A DNA stretch of 64,000 bases from Triticum aestivum (GCF_018294505.1 NC_057797.1:123757116-123821115); one strand, 5' to 3'; numbered from the stretch's first letter, positions 34,101 to 47,200 are shown. The notes: a model not told the origin generated them from the sequence alone. Numbers and translations: made by a program.

Positions 34101-34897
34101 CCCGTTGAGGAATTTGGTGCAGCTGAGGAACTAGCTGAGACACCTGAGGCAATGGAGATGCCTGCAGTCCTTTGGCACGAGGCAAGATACACAGGTGCAG
34201 AGGACTTTGTCGGAACAACTGAGGACTTTGGAGGAGCTGAGGGTTTTGAAGGAGCAGGAGCAGCATGAGGAATTTGCCGTGAGGGCTTTGAGGATTCTGG
34301 CTGTGAGGGCATTGTTGGTGAAGCACTTGGCTTGCGCGCAGGCTTCTTTGACATAGCCTTCTTCAGCTTGATAGCAGAGGCCTCAGCAGAGGCAGCAGCA
34401 GCAGCAACAGAGTATTCATTGAATTTCCTCACTGCTTCTCTGGCTTGCTTAGCCAACTTGGCTTGGCGCTTGGCCCATTCATCAGGATAGTCCTCACCGC
34501 TCTTGAGGCTGGTGGGATCAGCTATTTGGCCAGGTGCCAATGGAGGTCTTGGGCATGGAGGATTGAGTGCGAATTTCTTCATGTACTTGGGAATGACATA
34601 TCTGTACTCCCTCCACTCTCTAGCCCATCTCCTCTCTATCTTCTGAATGTGCACCTTGCACTCATTCTTGGTTTCCTCAGTAGGTGTGCAGTACCCAACA
34701 TATATTTCATTAGGGATCTCAAATGCTGTATTGACCTCAGGCCTCTTTCCTCCTTTCTGTGGTTTCTTACCGTCATCCATTTTCTTCAGTTGAGGAATTT
34801 GGACAATTGAATTCTCTGAAGAAGTATGCAACTTTTCTTCGAGGAACGCTGCAAATGAGTTAAGTTGATGAGAACCTAGGGATTCAGTAGCTGACAT
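31191..34897 (-). pseudogene. LTR-embedded ORF of element C, copy in 3' LTR
   Basis: The probable start is ATG at 34897 (MSATESLGSHQLNSF), shared with the other LTR copy. The segments are 34897-33254 (Lys/Pro/Ser-rich, with KKMDDGKK, IERRWAREWREYRY and LEYIDVWHKD; one TAG at 33776), 33257-32745 (acidic), 32487-32188 and 32216-31191. The last parts (FYHEHIPHVDMESLSCF, WNEEPILQFYATLHI, YRILTRTMSP, IVGIMKNLVFNIVHGIPV) resemble the 'putative plant transposon protein' domains found in grass retroelements (recalled, not searched). The C-terminal block has KKNHYYLHEVFARTWAILSHLYGEDDL and an acidic tail. Frameshifts occur at about 33275, 32770 and a poly-G run at 32192-32199. The orientation is the same as gag-pol. 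The function is unknown. Confidence 0.7.
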
Positions 34898-35496
34898 GAG
34901 TACCTGTGAACAGAGTATAGTTGCAAGGATTTTGGAGAGGTCATATGCGTTCTCAGAAGGTTTTTCAAAAAGGAACAATTTGAGGAATTTGACTAGATGA
35001 TTCTTGAAGAATTTCACTAAGCGTTCTTTGTCTTAGGTTCCAGAGTTGTATAGATCAAAGATCCACACAATTGAGGAATCTTGAAGAAAAATGATGCTTA
35101 GAGAAACGAATCAAGAACAGATGACTTGTGAGGTTTTTAGTGTGTGAGGATATGAAGAAAAACACCTTTGAAGATTTTGTAGACAATCATTCGAATCAAC
35201 GAGGGTAGTAAAAGTAACTTTTAATTACCCTGGATGAAGGACATGACGAATAGTGAAGTGGGGAGGTGAAGTTCGTCTGTGTAGATCTTCCACACACTAA
35301 CTCGGCGGAGGAAGACAGCTACATCGGCGGTGGAGTGAAGATTTCTGCGGTCGGCACGAGTACGGCAGCGATGAGGTCGAGGCAGTGAAGCTCTTCCTCA
35401 CCGGCGACGATGAAGTAGCGGCAGCGCTAGGGTTTGAGAAGCTCGAGCTAGAGAGAGGTCGAGCAGAGTAAAAGAAGTGAGGAAGGGAAGGAGGGG

Positions 35497-35504
35497 TATT
35501 TATA
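35497..35504 (-). promoter_or_regulatory. Proximal TATA box upstream of the LTR ORF in C, 3' LTR copy
   Basis: The minus strand reads TATAAATA, 600 bp upstream of the ORF ATG at 34897. The same octamer is in the 5' LTR at 48565-48572. The separate TA-dinucleotide run at 35896-35910 is a further, weaker TATA candidate. Confidence 0.6.
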
Positions 35505-35639
35505 GCCACGGTGAAAAACTGTTCGCCCGAAGAAATTGGACGAACGTGCCTCTGACCCTTCTCATTCGCTTGACATGTGTCACCCACGTACTAAGAGGTG
35601 GAGATCGTGTGCGATCGTGGGTGAATGGATAAGTGTATC

Positions 35640-36187
35640 GTGGGATGCGGAACGGTTTGAGCGGCAAAGCCAAAAATTTAGATAAGATAGATTTTAAAGT
35701 TCGGTTCGCAATTTCTTCAGCTGACAAGGACACAGTGAAGATTTTGAACGAGTTTCAAATAGAACGCACATGAAGAATTTGTGAATAGTTTGGGTTGAGT
35801 ATAGCATAGAGGGGAAGGGTCCGATCACATTCACTTAGCAGAAAAACCAACTTGAAGAATTAGCGATAAGTGAATGTTGTAGAGGACATAAACTCATATA
35901 TATATATATAGCCAATGAAGAAAGACGACGGAAACTGTGGAGACAATGCAAAGTTGAAGAATATGAATAATTGAGGAATTTCAACTTTTGGTGGTTGCGT
36001 GACCCACCGTATAAGAATGATGATTTCAGACACCGCGTACAATTATCGTAGGGTTCTGAGGATCAAATTCTTCATTAATTTCTTCACACTAAGAGTGTTA
36101 TTCTTCATTGATTGAAGAGAAACTTTTCTTCATGTGTTTCACATCTAAGTCATCAATTTTGCATAAGTGTTAGGATGAGTGTCCTTT
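35640..36187 (-). other. Region between C pol stop and the LTR body
   Basis: It holds the remaining start of the 3' LTR and the polypurine tract. GAAGAAAAG on the minus strand (36122-36130) is a polypurine candidate, but no TG start follows it cleanly. A (TA)n run lies at 35896-35910. No coding sequence. Confidence 0.45.
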
Positions 36188-39100
36188 TCAAAGAACATTC
36201 GAAGATTCTAGGATATTTAGCTCACACCGCAACTTGCTAAATCTCTTCTCATCCAAGGGCTTTGTGAAGATATCGGCTAGCTGTTCTTCAGTCTTCACAT
36301 GCTCAATAGAAATATTGCCCTTCAACACATGATCACGAAGATAATGATGACAAATCTGAATGTGCTTAGTCTTCAAGTGCTGAACTGGGTTGTGAGCAAT
36401 CTTGATGGCACTCTCATTGTCACAGAAGAGAGGCGCATTCTTCATGTTGACGCCGTAATCCTTGAGAGTTTGCTTCATCCATAGCAATTGAGCACAGGAA
36501 GAACCAGTGGTAATGTACTCAGCTTCAGCAGTAGATAGTGATACACAGTTCTATTTCTTCGAGGACCAATAGACCAAAGATCGTCCAGGAAATGACATGT
36601 ACCAGATGTTTACTTGCGGTCCACACGATCACCAGCATAGTCAGAGTCAGAATATCCAATGAGATCAAAAGCCGAGCCCTTGGGGTACCATAATCCAAGT
36701 GTTGGTGTGTGAGCTAGATATCGAAGAATATGTTTCATAGCCTTATGGTGTGATTCCTTCGGTGTAGCTTGAAATCGGGTACACATGCAAACACTAAGCA
36801 TTATATCTAGCCTAGGTGCACATAAGTACAATAAAGAACCAATCATGGAGCGGTATACCTTATGATCGAAGTCAATACCATTTTCATCAGTGCATAGATG
36901 GCCATTTGTGAGCATAGGAATTTTGACGCCTTTGCAATCTTGCATGCCGAATTTCCTCAGTACGTCCTTGAGGTATTTCTCCTGAGATATGCATATGCCA
37001 TTGCGTTGTTGACGAATTTGAAGACCTAAGAAGAATTTCAACTCTCCCATCATAGACATTTGATATTATTCACTCATCATATAGGCAAATTCATCACTAT
37101 AACGTTGGTCAGTACAGCCAAAGATAATATAATCAACATCTATTTGGCACACAAACAATTCACCATCATAAGATTTAGTGAAAAGAGTAGGGTTGAGTGA
37201 ACCGGGTTTGAAGCCTTTCTTCATGAAGAATTCCTTCAAGGTATCATACCACGCCCGTGGGGCCTGCTTGAGGCCATAGAGGGCCTTGTTGAGTCTGAAG
37301 ACTTTGTCAGGATTCTTTGGATCTTCAAAACCTGGGGGTTGAGCAACATATACTTCTTCCTCAAGCTTACCATTGAGGAATGCACTTTTCACATCCATTT
37401 GATATAAAGTGATATCATGATGGTTAGCATAAGCAAGTAATATGCGAATAGCCTCAAGTCTAGCAAAAGGTGCAAAAGATTCATCGAAATCAATTCCTTC
37501 AACCTATGTGTAGCCTTGAGCTACGAGCCATGCCTTATTCCTCACCACAAGGCCATTTTCATCTTGCTTGTTGCGGTAGATCCACTTTGTGCCAATGATA
37601 TTGTGCTTGCGAGTATATGGACGTTTGACCAGTTCCTAGACATTGTTGAGCTCGAACTGATGTAATTCTTCTTGCATGGCCTGAATCCACTCAGGCTCCA
37701 TAAATGCTTCATCTACCTTAGTGGGCTCTGTAATAGAGACAAAAGGCATAGTACCCACAAAAGTTAGATAAATGTGAAGCTTTTGAGCGTGTGAGAGGAC
37801 CTGGCGCTTTGATGTCATTTATGATCTTTTCAACTTGCACTTCTTTTGCAATGCGAGGATGAGCTGGTTGTCGTTGAAGAATTTGATCAGCATTCTCTTC
37901 AGCACCATTTTCTTCAGTATTTTCTTCAGGTGCATTAGCTCGACATTCTTCATGTTCTGGAATGAATTCTTCAGCAGATTCTTCAGTAGGAATGACATCC
38001 TCGGAAGCCTTGAACTTGATAGTTTCCTCAGGTGCTAGTTCATCTATCACAGTAGGTAGGTGCTCTCTTTGCGAGCCATTAGTTTCATCGAACTGCACAT
38101 CTATAGTTTCAACAACCTTGTGAAGAACGTTGTTGAAGACTCTGTAGGTGTGCGAGTCCTTTCAGTAACCAAGCATAAAACCTTCATGTGCTTTCGGTGC
38201 AAATTTTGAGTTGTGATGAGGATCTCTTATCCAACATTTAGCGCCGAAGACTTTGAAATAACTTACATTGGGTTTCGTATCAGTGAGGAGTTCATAGGCA
38301 GTCTTCTTGAAGAATTTGTGAAGATATACTCTGCTGATGATGTGGCACGCAGTATCAATTGCCTCAATCCAGAACCGACGAGGCGTTTTGTATTCATCGA
38401 GCATAGTGTGAGCCATCTCAGCAAGAGTCCTATTCTTGTGCTCCACGACGCCATTCTGCTGAGGAGTGTAAGGAGCAGATAACTCATGAGTAATACCAAG
38501 TTCATCAAGATAGTCATCTAGACCAGAATTCTTGAACTCGGTTCCATTGTCACTTCTGATGTGCTTGATCTTCACACCAAAGTTGGTTGAAGCCCTCGAG
38601 GAAAATCATTTGAAGACTTCCTGCATTTCATGTTTGTAAGTAACAATGTGTACCCATGTGAATCGAGAGTAATCATCAACAATAACAAAGCCATATTGAG
38701 ATGCTTCATTTGAAACAGCAGAATAATGATTAGGACCGAAGAGATCCATGTGAAGCAATTCAAATGGGCGAGTAGTGGTCATGATAGTCTTCGCTGGATG
38801 CTTGGCCTTTGTCATCTTCCCAGCTTCACATGCTCCGCATAGGTGATCCTTGAGGAATTTGACATTCTCAATGCCAATGACATGCTTCTTCTTTGCAAGC
38901 ATGTGCAAATTCATCATGCCTGCATGACCGAGTCGTCGATGCCGGAGCCAGCCTTCTGAAGCTTTTGCAAGTAGACACACGGCTGGTTGTGGTCCTGTAG
39001 AGAAATCAACAATATACATGTCTCCTCTCCTAAAGCCTTCGAAGACTTTGGAATTGTCAGCTTCCATAACCACAACACAACGGTATTTGCCAAAGACAAC

Positions 39101-39360
39101 AACCATATCAAGATCACAAAGCATTGAGACAGACATAAGGTTGTATCCTAAGGACTCAACAAGCATGACTTTGTCCATGTGTCGATCCTTTGTGATCGCA
39201 ACCTTACCTAGACCCAATACCTGACTTTTTCCTTTGTCAGCAAAGATGATATGCTTCAGATGCGACGGAGATAATGGAGCATCCATCAATAGATTCTTGC
39301 CACCAGTCATGTGATTTGTACATCCACTATCGAGGACCCACTTAGTGGCTTTGGGTTGAT
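36188..39360 (-). pseudogene. Protease-integrase-RT-RNase H of element C
   Basis: The Copia order is read from right to left. Protease: DSG near 39331-39339 followed by NHMTGG. GAG-pre-integrase: LRHRRLGHAGMMNLHML and CGACEAG. Integrase core: LLHMDLFGP, then a frame break at about 38576-38606, then SDNGTEF and PQQNGVVEHKNRT; it ends at TAG near 38162. A low-complexity linker follows (37718-38098). RT: 37398-37066 with [12 protein letters not shown] and [12 protein letters not shown]; the active-site tetrad reads DVDY (37129-37140) instead of YVDD. RT continues at 37059-36610 and RNase H at 36487-36188 (FCDNESAIKIA, HIQICHHYLRDHV, DIFTKPL), with stops between. Several stops and the altered active site make this copy inactive. 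Confidence 0.9.
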
Positions 39361-39597
39361 CATCCTGCAGATGAATTAGTGCATCTTACAAACTCATATA
39401 CTTCATCAGTGAAGAATATGACATCAATTCATCAGATCAATTTCATCAAGCAAAAGAACATATAAAGCAATATGAGGACGTGAGAAATGAAAGTTCATTT
39501 CTTCATGATTAGCCTACATCCTATCATACATGCTTAGGTCTCCAGCAAATTCTTCAGACGATTACGTACATCTGGAGAACTGACCCTGCAGAAGAGA

Positions 39598-42171
39598 TTA
39601 GTTCTTTTTCTTCACCACCCACATCTGAAGGGGTGGCAAAGAGTTCATCATTCTACGAGCTCCATACGAGAAGGATGGCATAGAAGTCAGTCCATTTCGT
39701 TTCACATAAGAGGGGTTAGAGTAAGCATAAGAGTAAGCAGAGAAACTCTTCGAGGACTTATGGACATAATGATTTGAAGAATAATGCACATATCCATAAT
39801 CCTTAGATCTTCCCTGCGAAACAGACGGGTTAGCACGATGATGTTCATATGAGGACTTTGATCCTTTTGAGGAATATGATCCATGTGAGGAGTATGGTCC
39901 ATATGAGGACTTGGATCCATATGAAAATTTTGGTCCATATGAAGAATTTGATCTCGGGTTCTTATTCTTCACAGGTGGCGTCATGATGACATTCACCTAA
40001 AGATTTTCAAGGCATCTTTTGGGAACCCAGATTTTCTTCATAGGAGGACCGTTCCTGCAGTTAGTGCCAACATATCTAGCAAATACTTCACCATTCTGAT
40101 TTTTGAACAGTTTATAGTTGGAGTCAAATGACTCATCATCAGAACGAGGAGATTCACATGCAAATCCAGATAAGTTACATGGATCAACTGGAGGTCCCTT
40201 TGCAGCAACCCATGTAGTTTTGGGGTACTGCTCAGGCTTCCGATATGTTCCATCAGCATTGAGTTTCCTCTCAAAGGCAATACCCTCTTTCCTAGGGTTC
40301 CTGTTGAGGATCTGCTTTTTAAGCACATCACAAAGAGTCTGATGCCCTTTGAGGCTTTTGTACATGCCTCTCATGTACAATTCCTTCAGCCCTGCATCGT
40401 CAGTGATACTAGCAATGTCCTCAGATGAGGAATTGGTGATAGCAGAGGCATGTGAAGAATTTGAAACATTAGCAGCAATTGAACATTCAGGTGAAGAGTT
40501 AGCAGATTCACGTTCAATGCATTTCAAACATGGAGGAACAAATTCTTCCTGAGAAGCGCTGATTTGTTGAGCAAGTAATGAATCGTGCTCCTTCTGAAGA
40601 TCTTCATAACTCACTCTTAGCTTCTCAAGGTCTTGCTTTCTTTGAAGAAATTCATAAGAAAGCTTCTCATGATCGGATAAGAGAGTGTTGTGATGACCTT
40701 GAAGATTGTCAAACCTAGTCTGAAGTCTCTGAAGATTTTCAGTCAAGGCTTTAGTGTGATCCATTTCTTCACCCAACATATCATCACTTTTGTCTAGCAT
40801 GTTTTGAACCTTTTCTAAAGCCTTTTGTTGTTTTACAGCAATCTTAGCAAGTTTAGAATAGCTGGGCTTAAAGTTTTCATCAGATTCATTCTCACTTGAT
40901 TCAGAGGAGGTATATTTGAGTACCTTGGCACCCTTTGCCATGAAGCAATAGGTGGCAGCGTAGTCATCATCGCCTTCATCAGCCTTGTTGGTGAGGTCAT
41001 TTTCTTCGGTGTTGAAGATAGACTTGCTGACGAATGCAGTAGCAAGAGCTAGGCTCGCCACTCCGGATTCGGACTCCTCAGATGTCTCCTCTTCATCATT
41101 TTCTTCAGATTTAGCCTCTGAGTCCATTTCCTTGCCAATGAATGCCCTAGCCTTCTTGGAGTTGCTCTTCTTGTGATATGAAGGCTTTGAGGATTTTGAT
41201 GATGAAGATTTTGTGGATTTCTTCTTTTTCTTTGCATCATTAGAACTGTAATCCTTGTATTTCTTCTTCTTTGATTCCTTTTCCCACTGAGGACAATCTT
41301 GAATGTAATGTCCAAGTTTCTTGCATTTGTGACAGAGCCTCCTCTTGTAGTCACTGGATGAGGAATCATTGCTCCTTGAGGGTCTTCCAAGGCGACCACG
41401 TCTTGAGAACTTTTGGAACTTCTTCATGAGCAGAGCTAGATCATGGCTTAGTTCCTCAGGATCACCAAGGCTGCTACCAGAGTCTTCATCTTCGGACTCA
41501 GATACTGCCTTGGCCTTCAGTGCACATGATCTGCCATAGTTTGAACCATAGAGATCTCCTTTTTCAGCAAGTTGGAACTCATGAGTATTTAGCCTCTCGA
41601 GAATATCAGCGGGATCAAGTGACTTGTAATCAGCACGTTCTTGTATCATCAATGCCAGAGTGTCAAATGAGGAATCAAGCGATCTCAGCAATTTCTTCAC
41701 CACCTCATGGTCGGTGATGTCAGTGGCACTAAGTGCTTGAAGCTCATTTGAGATGTCAGTGAGGCGATCGAAGGTTTGTTGAACATTTTCATTGTCGAGT
41801 CTTTTGAAGCGGTTGAAGAGATTGCGAAGAACATCAACTCAAGAGTCCCGCTGTGTTGAGACTCCTTCATTCACTTTGGACAACATGTCCCAGATAAGCT
41901 TCGCTGTCTCCAAAGCACTCACTCTGCCATACTGTCCTTTACTCAGATGGCCATATATGATATTCTTCGCTTGAGAGTCGAGTTGCTTGACTCTCTTCAC
42001 ATCAGTAGCATTCAAAGAAGGTGTGACTATAACACCATTTTCCACAACATACCAAAGATCGTTATCAATTGCCTCAAGATGCATTCGCATCTTATTGTTC
42101 CAGTAGGGGTAGTCCGTCCCATCAAAGGTAGGACACCCGGCAGCGACCTTGATCATACCTGCGATCGACAT
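39598..42171 (-). pseudogene. gag of element C
   Basis: The start is ATG at 42171 (MSIAGMIKVAAGCP), about 50 bases after the primer site. One frame continues to 39598 with TGA at 41839-41841 and TAG at 39997-39999. The N-terminal part is the Copia gag (FDGTDYPYWNNKMRMHL, YGRVSALETAKLIWDML). A zinc knuckle of the form CX2CX4HX4C sits at about 41334-41293 (CHKCKKLGHYIQDC). Then comes a Lys/Ser-rich basic stretch, a long acidic and coiled-coil segment (about 40860-40560), and a Tyr/Ser/Gly repeat tail (SSYGPKFSYGSKSSYG) at 39940-39830. The length, well beyond a minimal Copia gag, fits Sirevirus-like elements. Gag forms the virus-like particle. Confidence 0.88.
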
Positions 42172-42224
42172 AACTAAAACTCCAGGCGGTTAAACCAAAA
42201 TCACATAGAATAAGGGAGTACCTT

Positions 42225-42236
42225 GCTCTGATACCA
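42225..42236 (-). other. Primer-binding site of element C
   Basis: The minus strand reads TGGTATCAGAGC, the classic site complementary to the 3' end of initiator methionine tRNA. It lies two bases from the LTR end. Confidence 0.95.
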
Positions 42237-43086
42237 ATTAAAAGTGCGTTATATCGACTAGAGGGGGGTGAATAGGCGATTTTTATGAAATTCTTCACTG
42301 AGGAATTTGCCGGTGAGGAAATTCCTTAGCGAAGAACTACTAGCAGTGGAATGAGTACTCAAAAGTAAACATAACATAATACAAGCATGGTCATCATGAT
42401 GAAATGAAGATAGGCACAGAGTACAGGTAGCATAGGCACACGATGAAGACAAACAGACTGAAGAAATTGAACTAAGGAAATTGAGAAAGTCTTCAGTCAA
42501 AGTCTTCAAACACATATATGAACAAGCACACAACACGGTTATGAGGAAATGAAAGAGTTGAGGAAATAGAACCAGTAAGCTTGGTGAAGACAATGATTTG
42601 GTAGACCAGTTCCAACTGTTGTCTCAGTTGTACGTCTGGTTGGAGCGGCTGAGTATTTAAACTCGAGGACACACAGTCCTGGACACCCAGTCCTGAACAC
42701 GCAGCTCAGGACACCCAGTCCTCACCGTATTCTCCTTGAACTAAGGTCACACAACCCTCGTCCAATCACTCGTGGTAAGTCTTCAGGTGACTTCCGAACC
42801 TTCAGAAACTTGGTCACTCGGCTATCCACAATTCCTCTTGGATGCTCTAGACCATGACGCCTAACCGTCTGGAAGAAGCACAGTCTTCAAAGGTAACAAG
42901 CATCAGATCCACGCAGGATCAATCTCTTCAGTGATGCTCAATCACTTGGGGTTTGTAGGTGTTTGGGTTTTGGGTTTTTCCTCACTTGATGATTTTCGCT
43001 CAAAGTCCTCAGAGGATGGGTTGCTCTCAAATGACAAGTGTCAGTTTCTCTCAGAGCAGCCAACCAGCTAGTGGTTGTAGGGGGCA

Positions 43087-43096
43087 GCTATTTATA
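43087..43096 (-). promoter_or_regulatory. Distal TATA box in 5' LTR of C
   Basis: TATAAATAGC on the minus strand, about 850 bp before the LTR end and the primer site. It is the best candidate for starting the gag-pol RNA of C. Confidence 0.65.
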
Positions 43097-44284
43097 GCCT
43101 AGGGAGCAGCCCGACATGATAAGACATAAATGCCCTTCAATGATATGACCGTTAGGTGGATAGATATTTTGGGACAGCTGGCGCATAGCACATCAACGGT
43201 CGGAATTTTGAGTAGCAAAATCCTCAGGGCTATCATGTTCCTCACTGTGTAGACAATCCGCACTGGCGAATTTCTAACTCCTCAGTCAGAACAAATTCCT
43301 CAAAGACCAGAAGAACTTCGTCTCTGTCACTGAAGAATATGACTGGACTATATGAGATTTCCAATGACTTCACTCGAAGGGATTGGTAGGTGTAGGATTT
43401 TGAGTTGAGCATCACATGGAAATTTTTCCTTAGTATTTCCTCGACCCCCCTTAACAGCACGGTGTTCCTATGACTCAAGAAAGAGAAAATGAAACAATGA
43501 AAACAAAAGTCTTCACGCTTCATGTTCCTTGAATGAATGCCAAGTCTTCACGATCACACCAATTTCTTCACTTTCAAAGTCTTCAGATAGTCTTCAGAGA
43601 TTCAAAGTCTTCAGTCGAAGAAACTTCATTTTTAGGGGTCAACTTTCTCTGTTAATATCAAACTCCTCATAGACTTATAGACCTGTGTACACTCACAAAC
43701 TCATTAGTCCCTTAACCTATAAGTCCTCAATACACCAAAGTCACTAAGGGGCACTAGATGCACTTACAATCTCCCCCTTTTTGGTGATTGATGACAATAT
43801 AGGTTAAGTTTTCAATGGGGATAAATGTATGAAGTGTAAATACTGATATTGAGGAATTTTATTGCAAGATATAGAAGAACTCCCCCTAAAGATGTGCATA
43901 GTGAGGAATTGCTTTTGAAGCAATGCACACTTGAAGAGTTGAATCATGGAGATCTCCCCCTATATCTGTAATTCATACACGCATTTGACATATAACAGTG
44001 AAGAATTTGAAATGCATGATGAAATATGGCGACTGGTGTAATTCAGCATGTGTGCAATAATATTAACGAGGAATAAGCATGCAGAAAAATGTCTCAAGAG
44101 TATCAGAGCACCATCGGGTTTAAGTTTACAACTCGATCCAATAAAGTCTTAGAAGAACGAGAGTTGTAACTTGAAAAAAATGCCCATATAGAAAGACCTG
44201 CTTGAAGACTAACTCAAAATTCTCCCCCTTTGTCATCAAATGACCAAAAGGATCGAATATGAGGACTAACACCCCTGAAGAATA

Positions 44285-47200
44285 TCAAGTTGATGAAGGA
44301 GTGTCAGCGTTGTTGGGGTCGTTTGTCATAGTAGGGCCTGCCGCAGTGTCGTCCAAGTCTTCATTTTCATCAGTGTCGCGCGATGAAGAATATGAGCTGG
44401 CCACCAAGGAAGGAACCTTGACCTTCTTGAATTTCTTCGGTGGAGGTGCAGACCAGTCAAACTCTTCCTTGAGACCCATTTTCTTCAGATCGTCTTCACC
44501 ATACAGATGTGACAGAATGGCCCAGGTGCGAGCGAAGACTTCATGGAGGTAGTAATGGTTTTTCTTCACTGCATTGTGTGTAGCAGTCATGTTGTGAAGA
44601 AATGAACCAAACTGACGCTTAACCCATTTATGATTTCGATCCACCTTCTGGTGAAGACTAAGCAGAAGCTCACGGTCAGTCATCACACGAGGAGCAGTGG
44701 CTTGAGGAGTAGACTTGGGTGCATTGGCAGAATCATGTGTGGCAGAGTCATCATTGGTGGAATAAGAGGCAGCTTTGCGAAACTGTCCATTCAATGGACG
44801 AATGCCTTCATCTATAACAGCTGGTGCCTTGCCCTTTTTATCAACTGAGGAATAGGTCTGCTTGAGGACTTCAATGGGGGGCAAGTTGCTGAGGTGATTC
44901 TAAAAATCAGCTTTGTAGTTGAGTGAAGACCTTGTCCTGAGGAATCTCATAATCCAAGGTGCATAAGGCTTCAGCTCAAACGGAGACAGTGCAACATTTG
45001 CCAGAGTCCTCATAAAGATATCATGCTAATTGACAGGAATGCCATGAACGATGTTGAATACCAGATTCTTCATGATGCCAACAATTTCCTCATCAGATGA
45101 GTCGTGGCCTTTGATAGGACTCATTGTCCTCGTAAGAATACGATAGACAATTCTAGGCACATAAAGCAATTCCTTCACGAGGAATTTGGTTCTTGGTGCC
45201 TGACTTGGCTTCAAAGGTTTCATCAGCACATGCATGTAGTGATTTGTAAGCTCAGGTTCACTATAGATGCAACAAGCTTCTTCAAGGGGGGGGGGCTGAG
45301 TGGTAAGGCATGAAGCAATTCAGAGGCTGGTGTAGTGTAGTGAGTGTTTTCAGACATCTAGTCCAACACCCATTAATTCACATCTTCAGAATCAGTTCTT
45401 CATTCCAATCACAGATGTCAGAGCAAAAGTTTAACAGTCCAGCGTCGTGAAGAACACTGAGGACTGGTGTGAAGCACGATAGAGATTCCATATCCACGTG
45501 AGGAATGTGCTCATGGTAGAAGATTTTCTCTTTGTTGAACATCACCGAGGAATAGAAATTGGCTTGACTAGCAGTCCAGAAACGCCTCTTCCTAATGCGA
45601 GCAGAGTTATATGGGTTGTAGTCTTTGAACAATACGTGCTCGCCGAAGAAATCATCAGCCTTGAACTTTTGCTTGCGTGAGAATGGATCCTTTGGCTTTG
45701 GCAGAGGAGTGTCAGTGAGTTGCATCACGACCTCAGGAATCGCAATCTCAGGTTCTTCAGGCTGAGGAATTTCTGGTTCCCCTTCAGTGGCAGTTTGCGT
45801 CTTCAGATGTTCAGCAGCAGCAGTTTCTTCAGCACTAGTGGCTGGAATTTCCTCATGTACAGATGAAGTGGGGTGAGTTGCTTCAGAGCCCATTTGAACA
45901 GTTTGTGCAGGTGACTGAGGTATTTGCTACAACGGTGTGAACATTGGAGAGTTTGGATGCTGACTTTCCCAGAATTCATCACTTATTACAGGTGTGGAGC
46001 AGCCAACGTCCACATCTTCATCTTCCATTTCTTCACTGCCAGCCTCTTCAGCTATGAACTGAGGCATGGGCGAGGAGATGATAGGTGTTGAAGGGATAGT
46101 ATCCACTTCAATTTCTTCATCACTCTGACGAAGCAGCAGAATGATTTTCTTCATTAGATCCGCTAGGGATCTCATATTCTTCACCAAAAGGAACAAGGTC
46201 CTTAGATGGCATGGTTGAGATCGGAACAGCATCAATGGGATTAGCAAATGAACTTGTCAAAGGCTTCATCTTCTTCGGAGCTAAAGAATCTGAAGTAGCT
46301 GATGCTTTCCTTTTCTTCACTGCTGCACGCTCTGCAGCCTTGGTCTTCTTCACATCTGGTGCAGATGGCAGGATCGGAGTTGGTGTTGCCGCAGGAGGAG
46401 CAGAGGAATTTGGTTGGTTTTCTTCAGGCACAACTGATGCAGTTGCCCTGATTTCTTCAGTTTCTTCAAGCACACCACTAGTGGATGCCCTGGCAATTTC
46501 TTCAGCGGCAGGAATGCAGTCATTAGCCCTGGAACTCACGTTTTCTTTAGCATCCTGATTGTCATCAGTGATGCTGGCATTTTCTTCAGTAGGCTGAGCA
46601 GATGCTTAAGCCTGAGGAATTTCCTGTTGGGTTGGGGCTGCAACATTGGAGGTGAATTGTTCTATTATCTTTACAAATCTGACTTTGGCTCCCAGCCAGT
46701 CAGCATAATAGCGATCAAATTCATCACTCAGTTTCTTGATTTCTGATTGGAGAGCAACAAGTTCTTCAGGTGAAAGTTTCAGAATGTTTTGCTTCAGAAA
46801 GCGCTCTTTCTTGTACTGCGCTTTATTCTCCCCCCTCCCCTGTTCAAATTTCCATTTCTCTTCTTGTATGAAGTGAGTCAGCATGTGACTTTGGCCAGGA
46901 GTCAGCTTGAAGTCAGGCGTGGGAGTGTTGGGGTCCTTGTGCCAAACGTCAATGTATTCGAGGATCAACTTGGGATCCAAAAGAAGTGGCACATTTGTTC
47001 CCTTGCCTCTAGCGGCCCTGACTTGCCTATCTCTGATGATTTCTGCAAGTTCATCATTATCAGCTTCGTCTTCTTCAGACGGCACGTGGAAAGCGACTTG
47101 CTTCTTCTGAGGACATGGGCGAGGACCTCGTCCAGCAGTGGCCTTTGTCTTCAGGAGAGAGGGTCCCGTTGAGGAATTTGGTGTAGCTGAGGAACTAGCT

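Larger units (their letters stand above)
29113..35639 (-). repeat. 3' LTR of element C (shared part; true 5' end lies further right)
   Basis: It matches 42239-48707 throughout with substitutions and small indels; over 428 sampled positions from 29113 I count 18 substitutions. On the minus strand it ends TATAACGCACTTTCA. The similarity to the partner stops at 35639 only because the partner is truncated. The LTR must continue to a TG start somewhere in 35640-36187, which I could not place. At 6.5 kb or more it is exceptionally long. It contains two TATA boxes and a long ORF. Confidence 0.85.

Noticed and set aside
29113..35639. The two long copies in C as a segmental duplication and not LTRs
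   Set aside because: They flank a Copia gag-pol in the same orientation, one abuts a tRNA-iMet primer site, and the other ends at a plausible target duplication.
35896..35910. (TA)n run as the main promoter of C
   Set aside because: It is a simple repeat seen in only one LTR copy because the other is truncated; the TATAAATA boxes shared by both copies are better supported.
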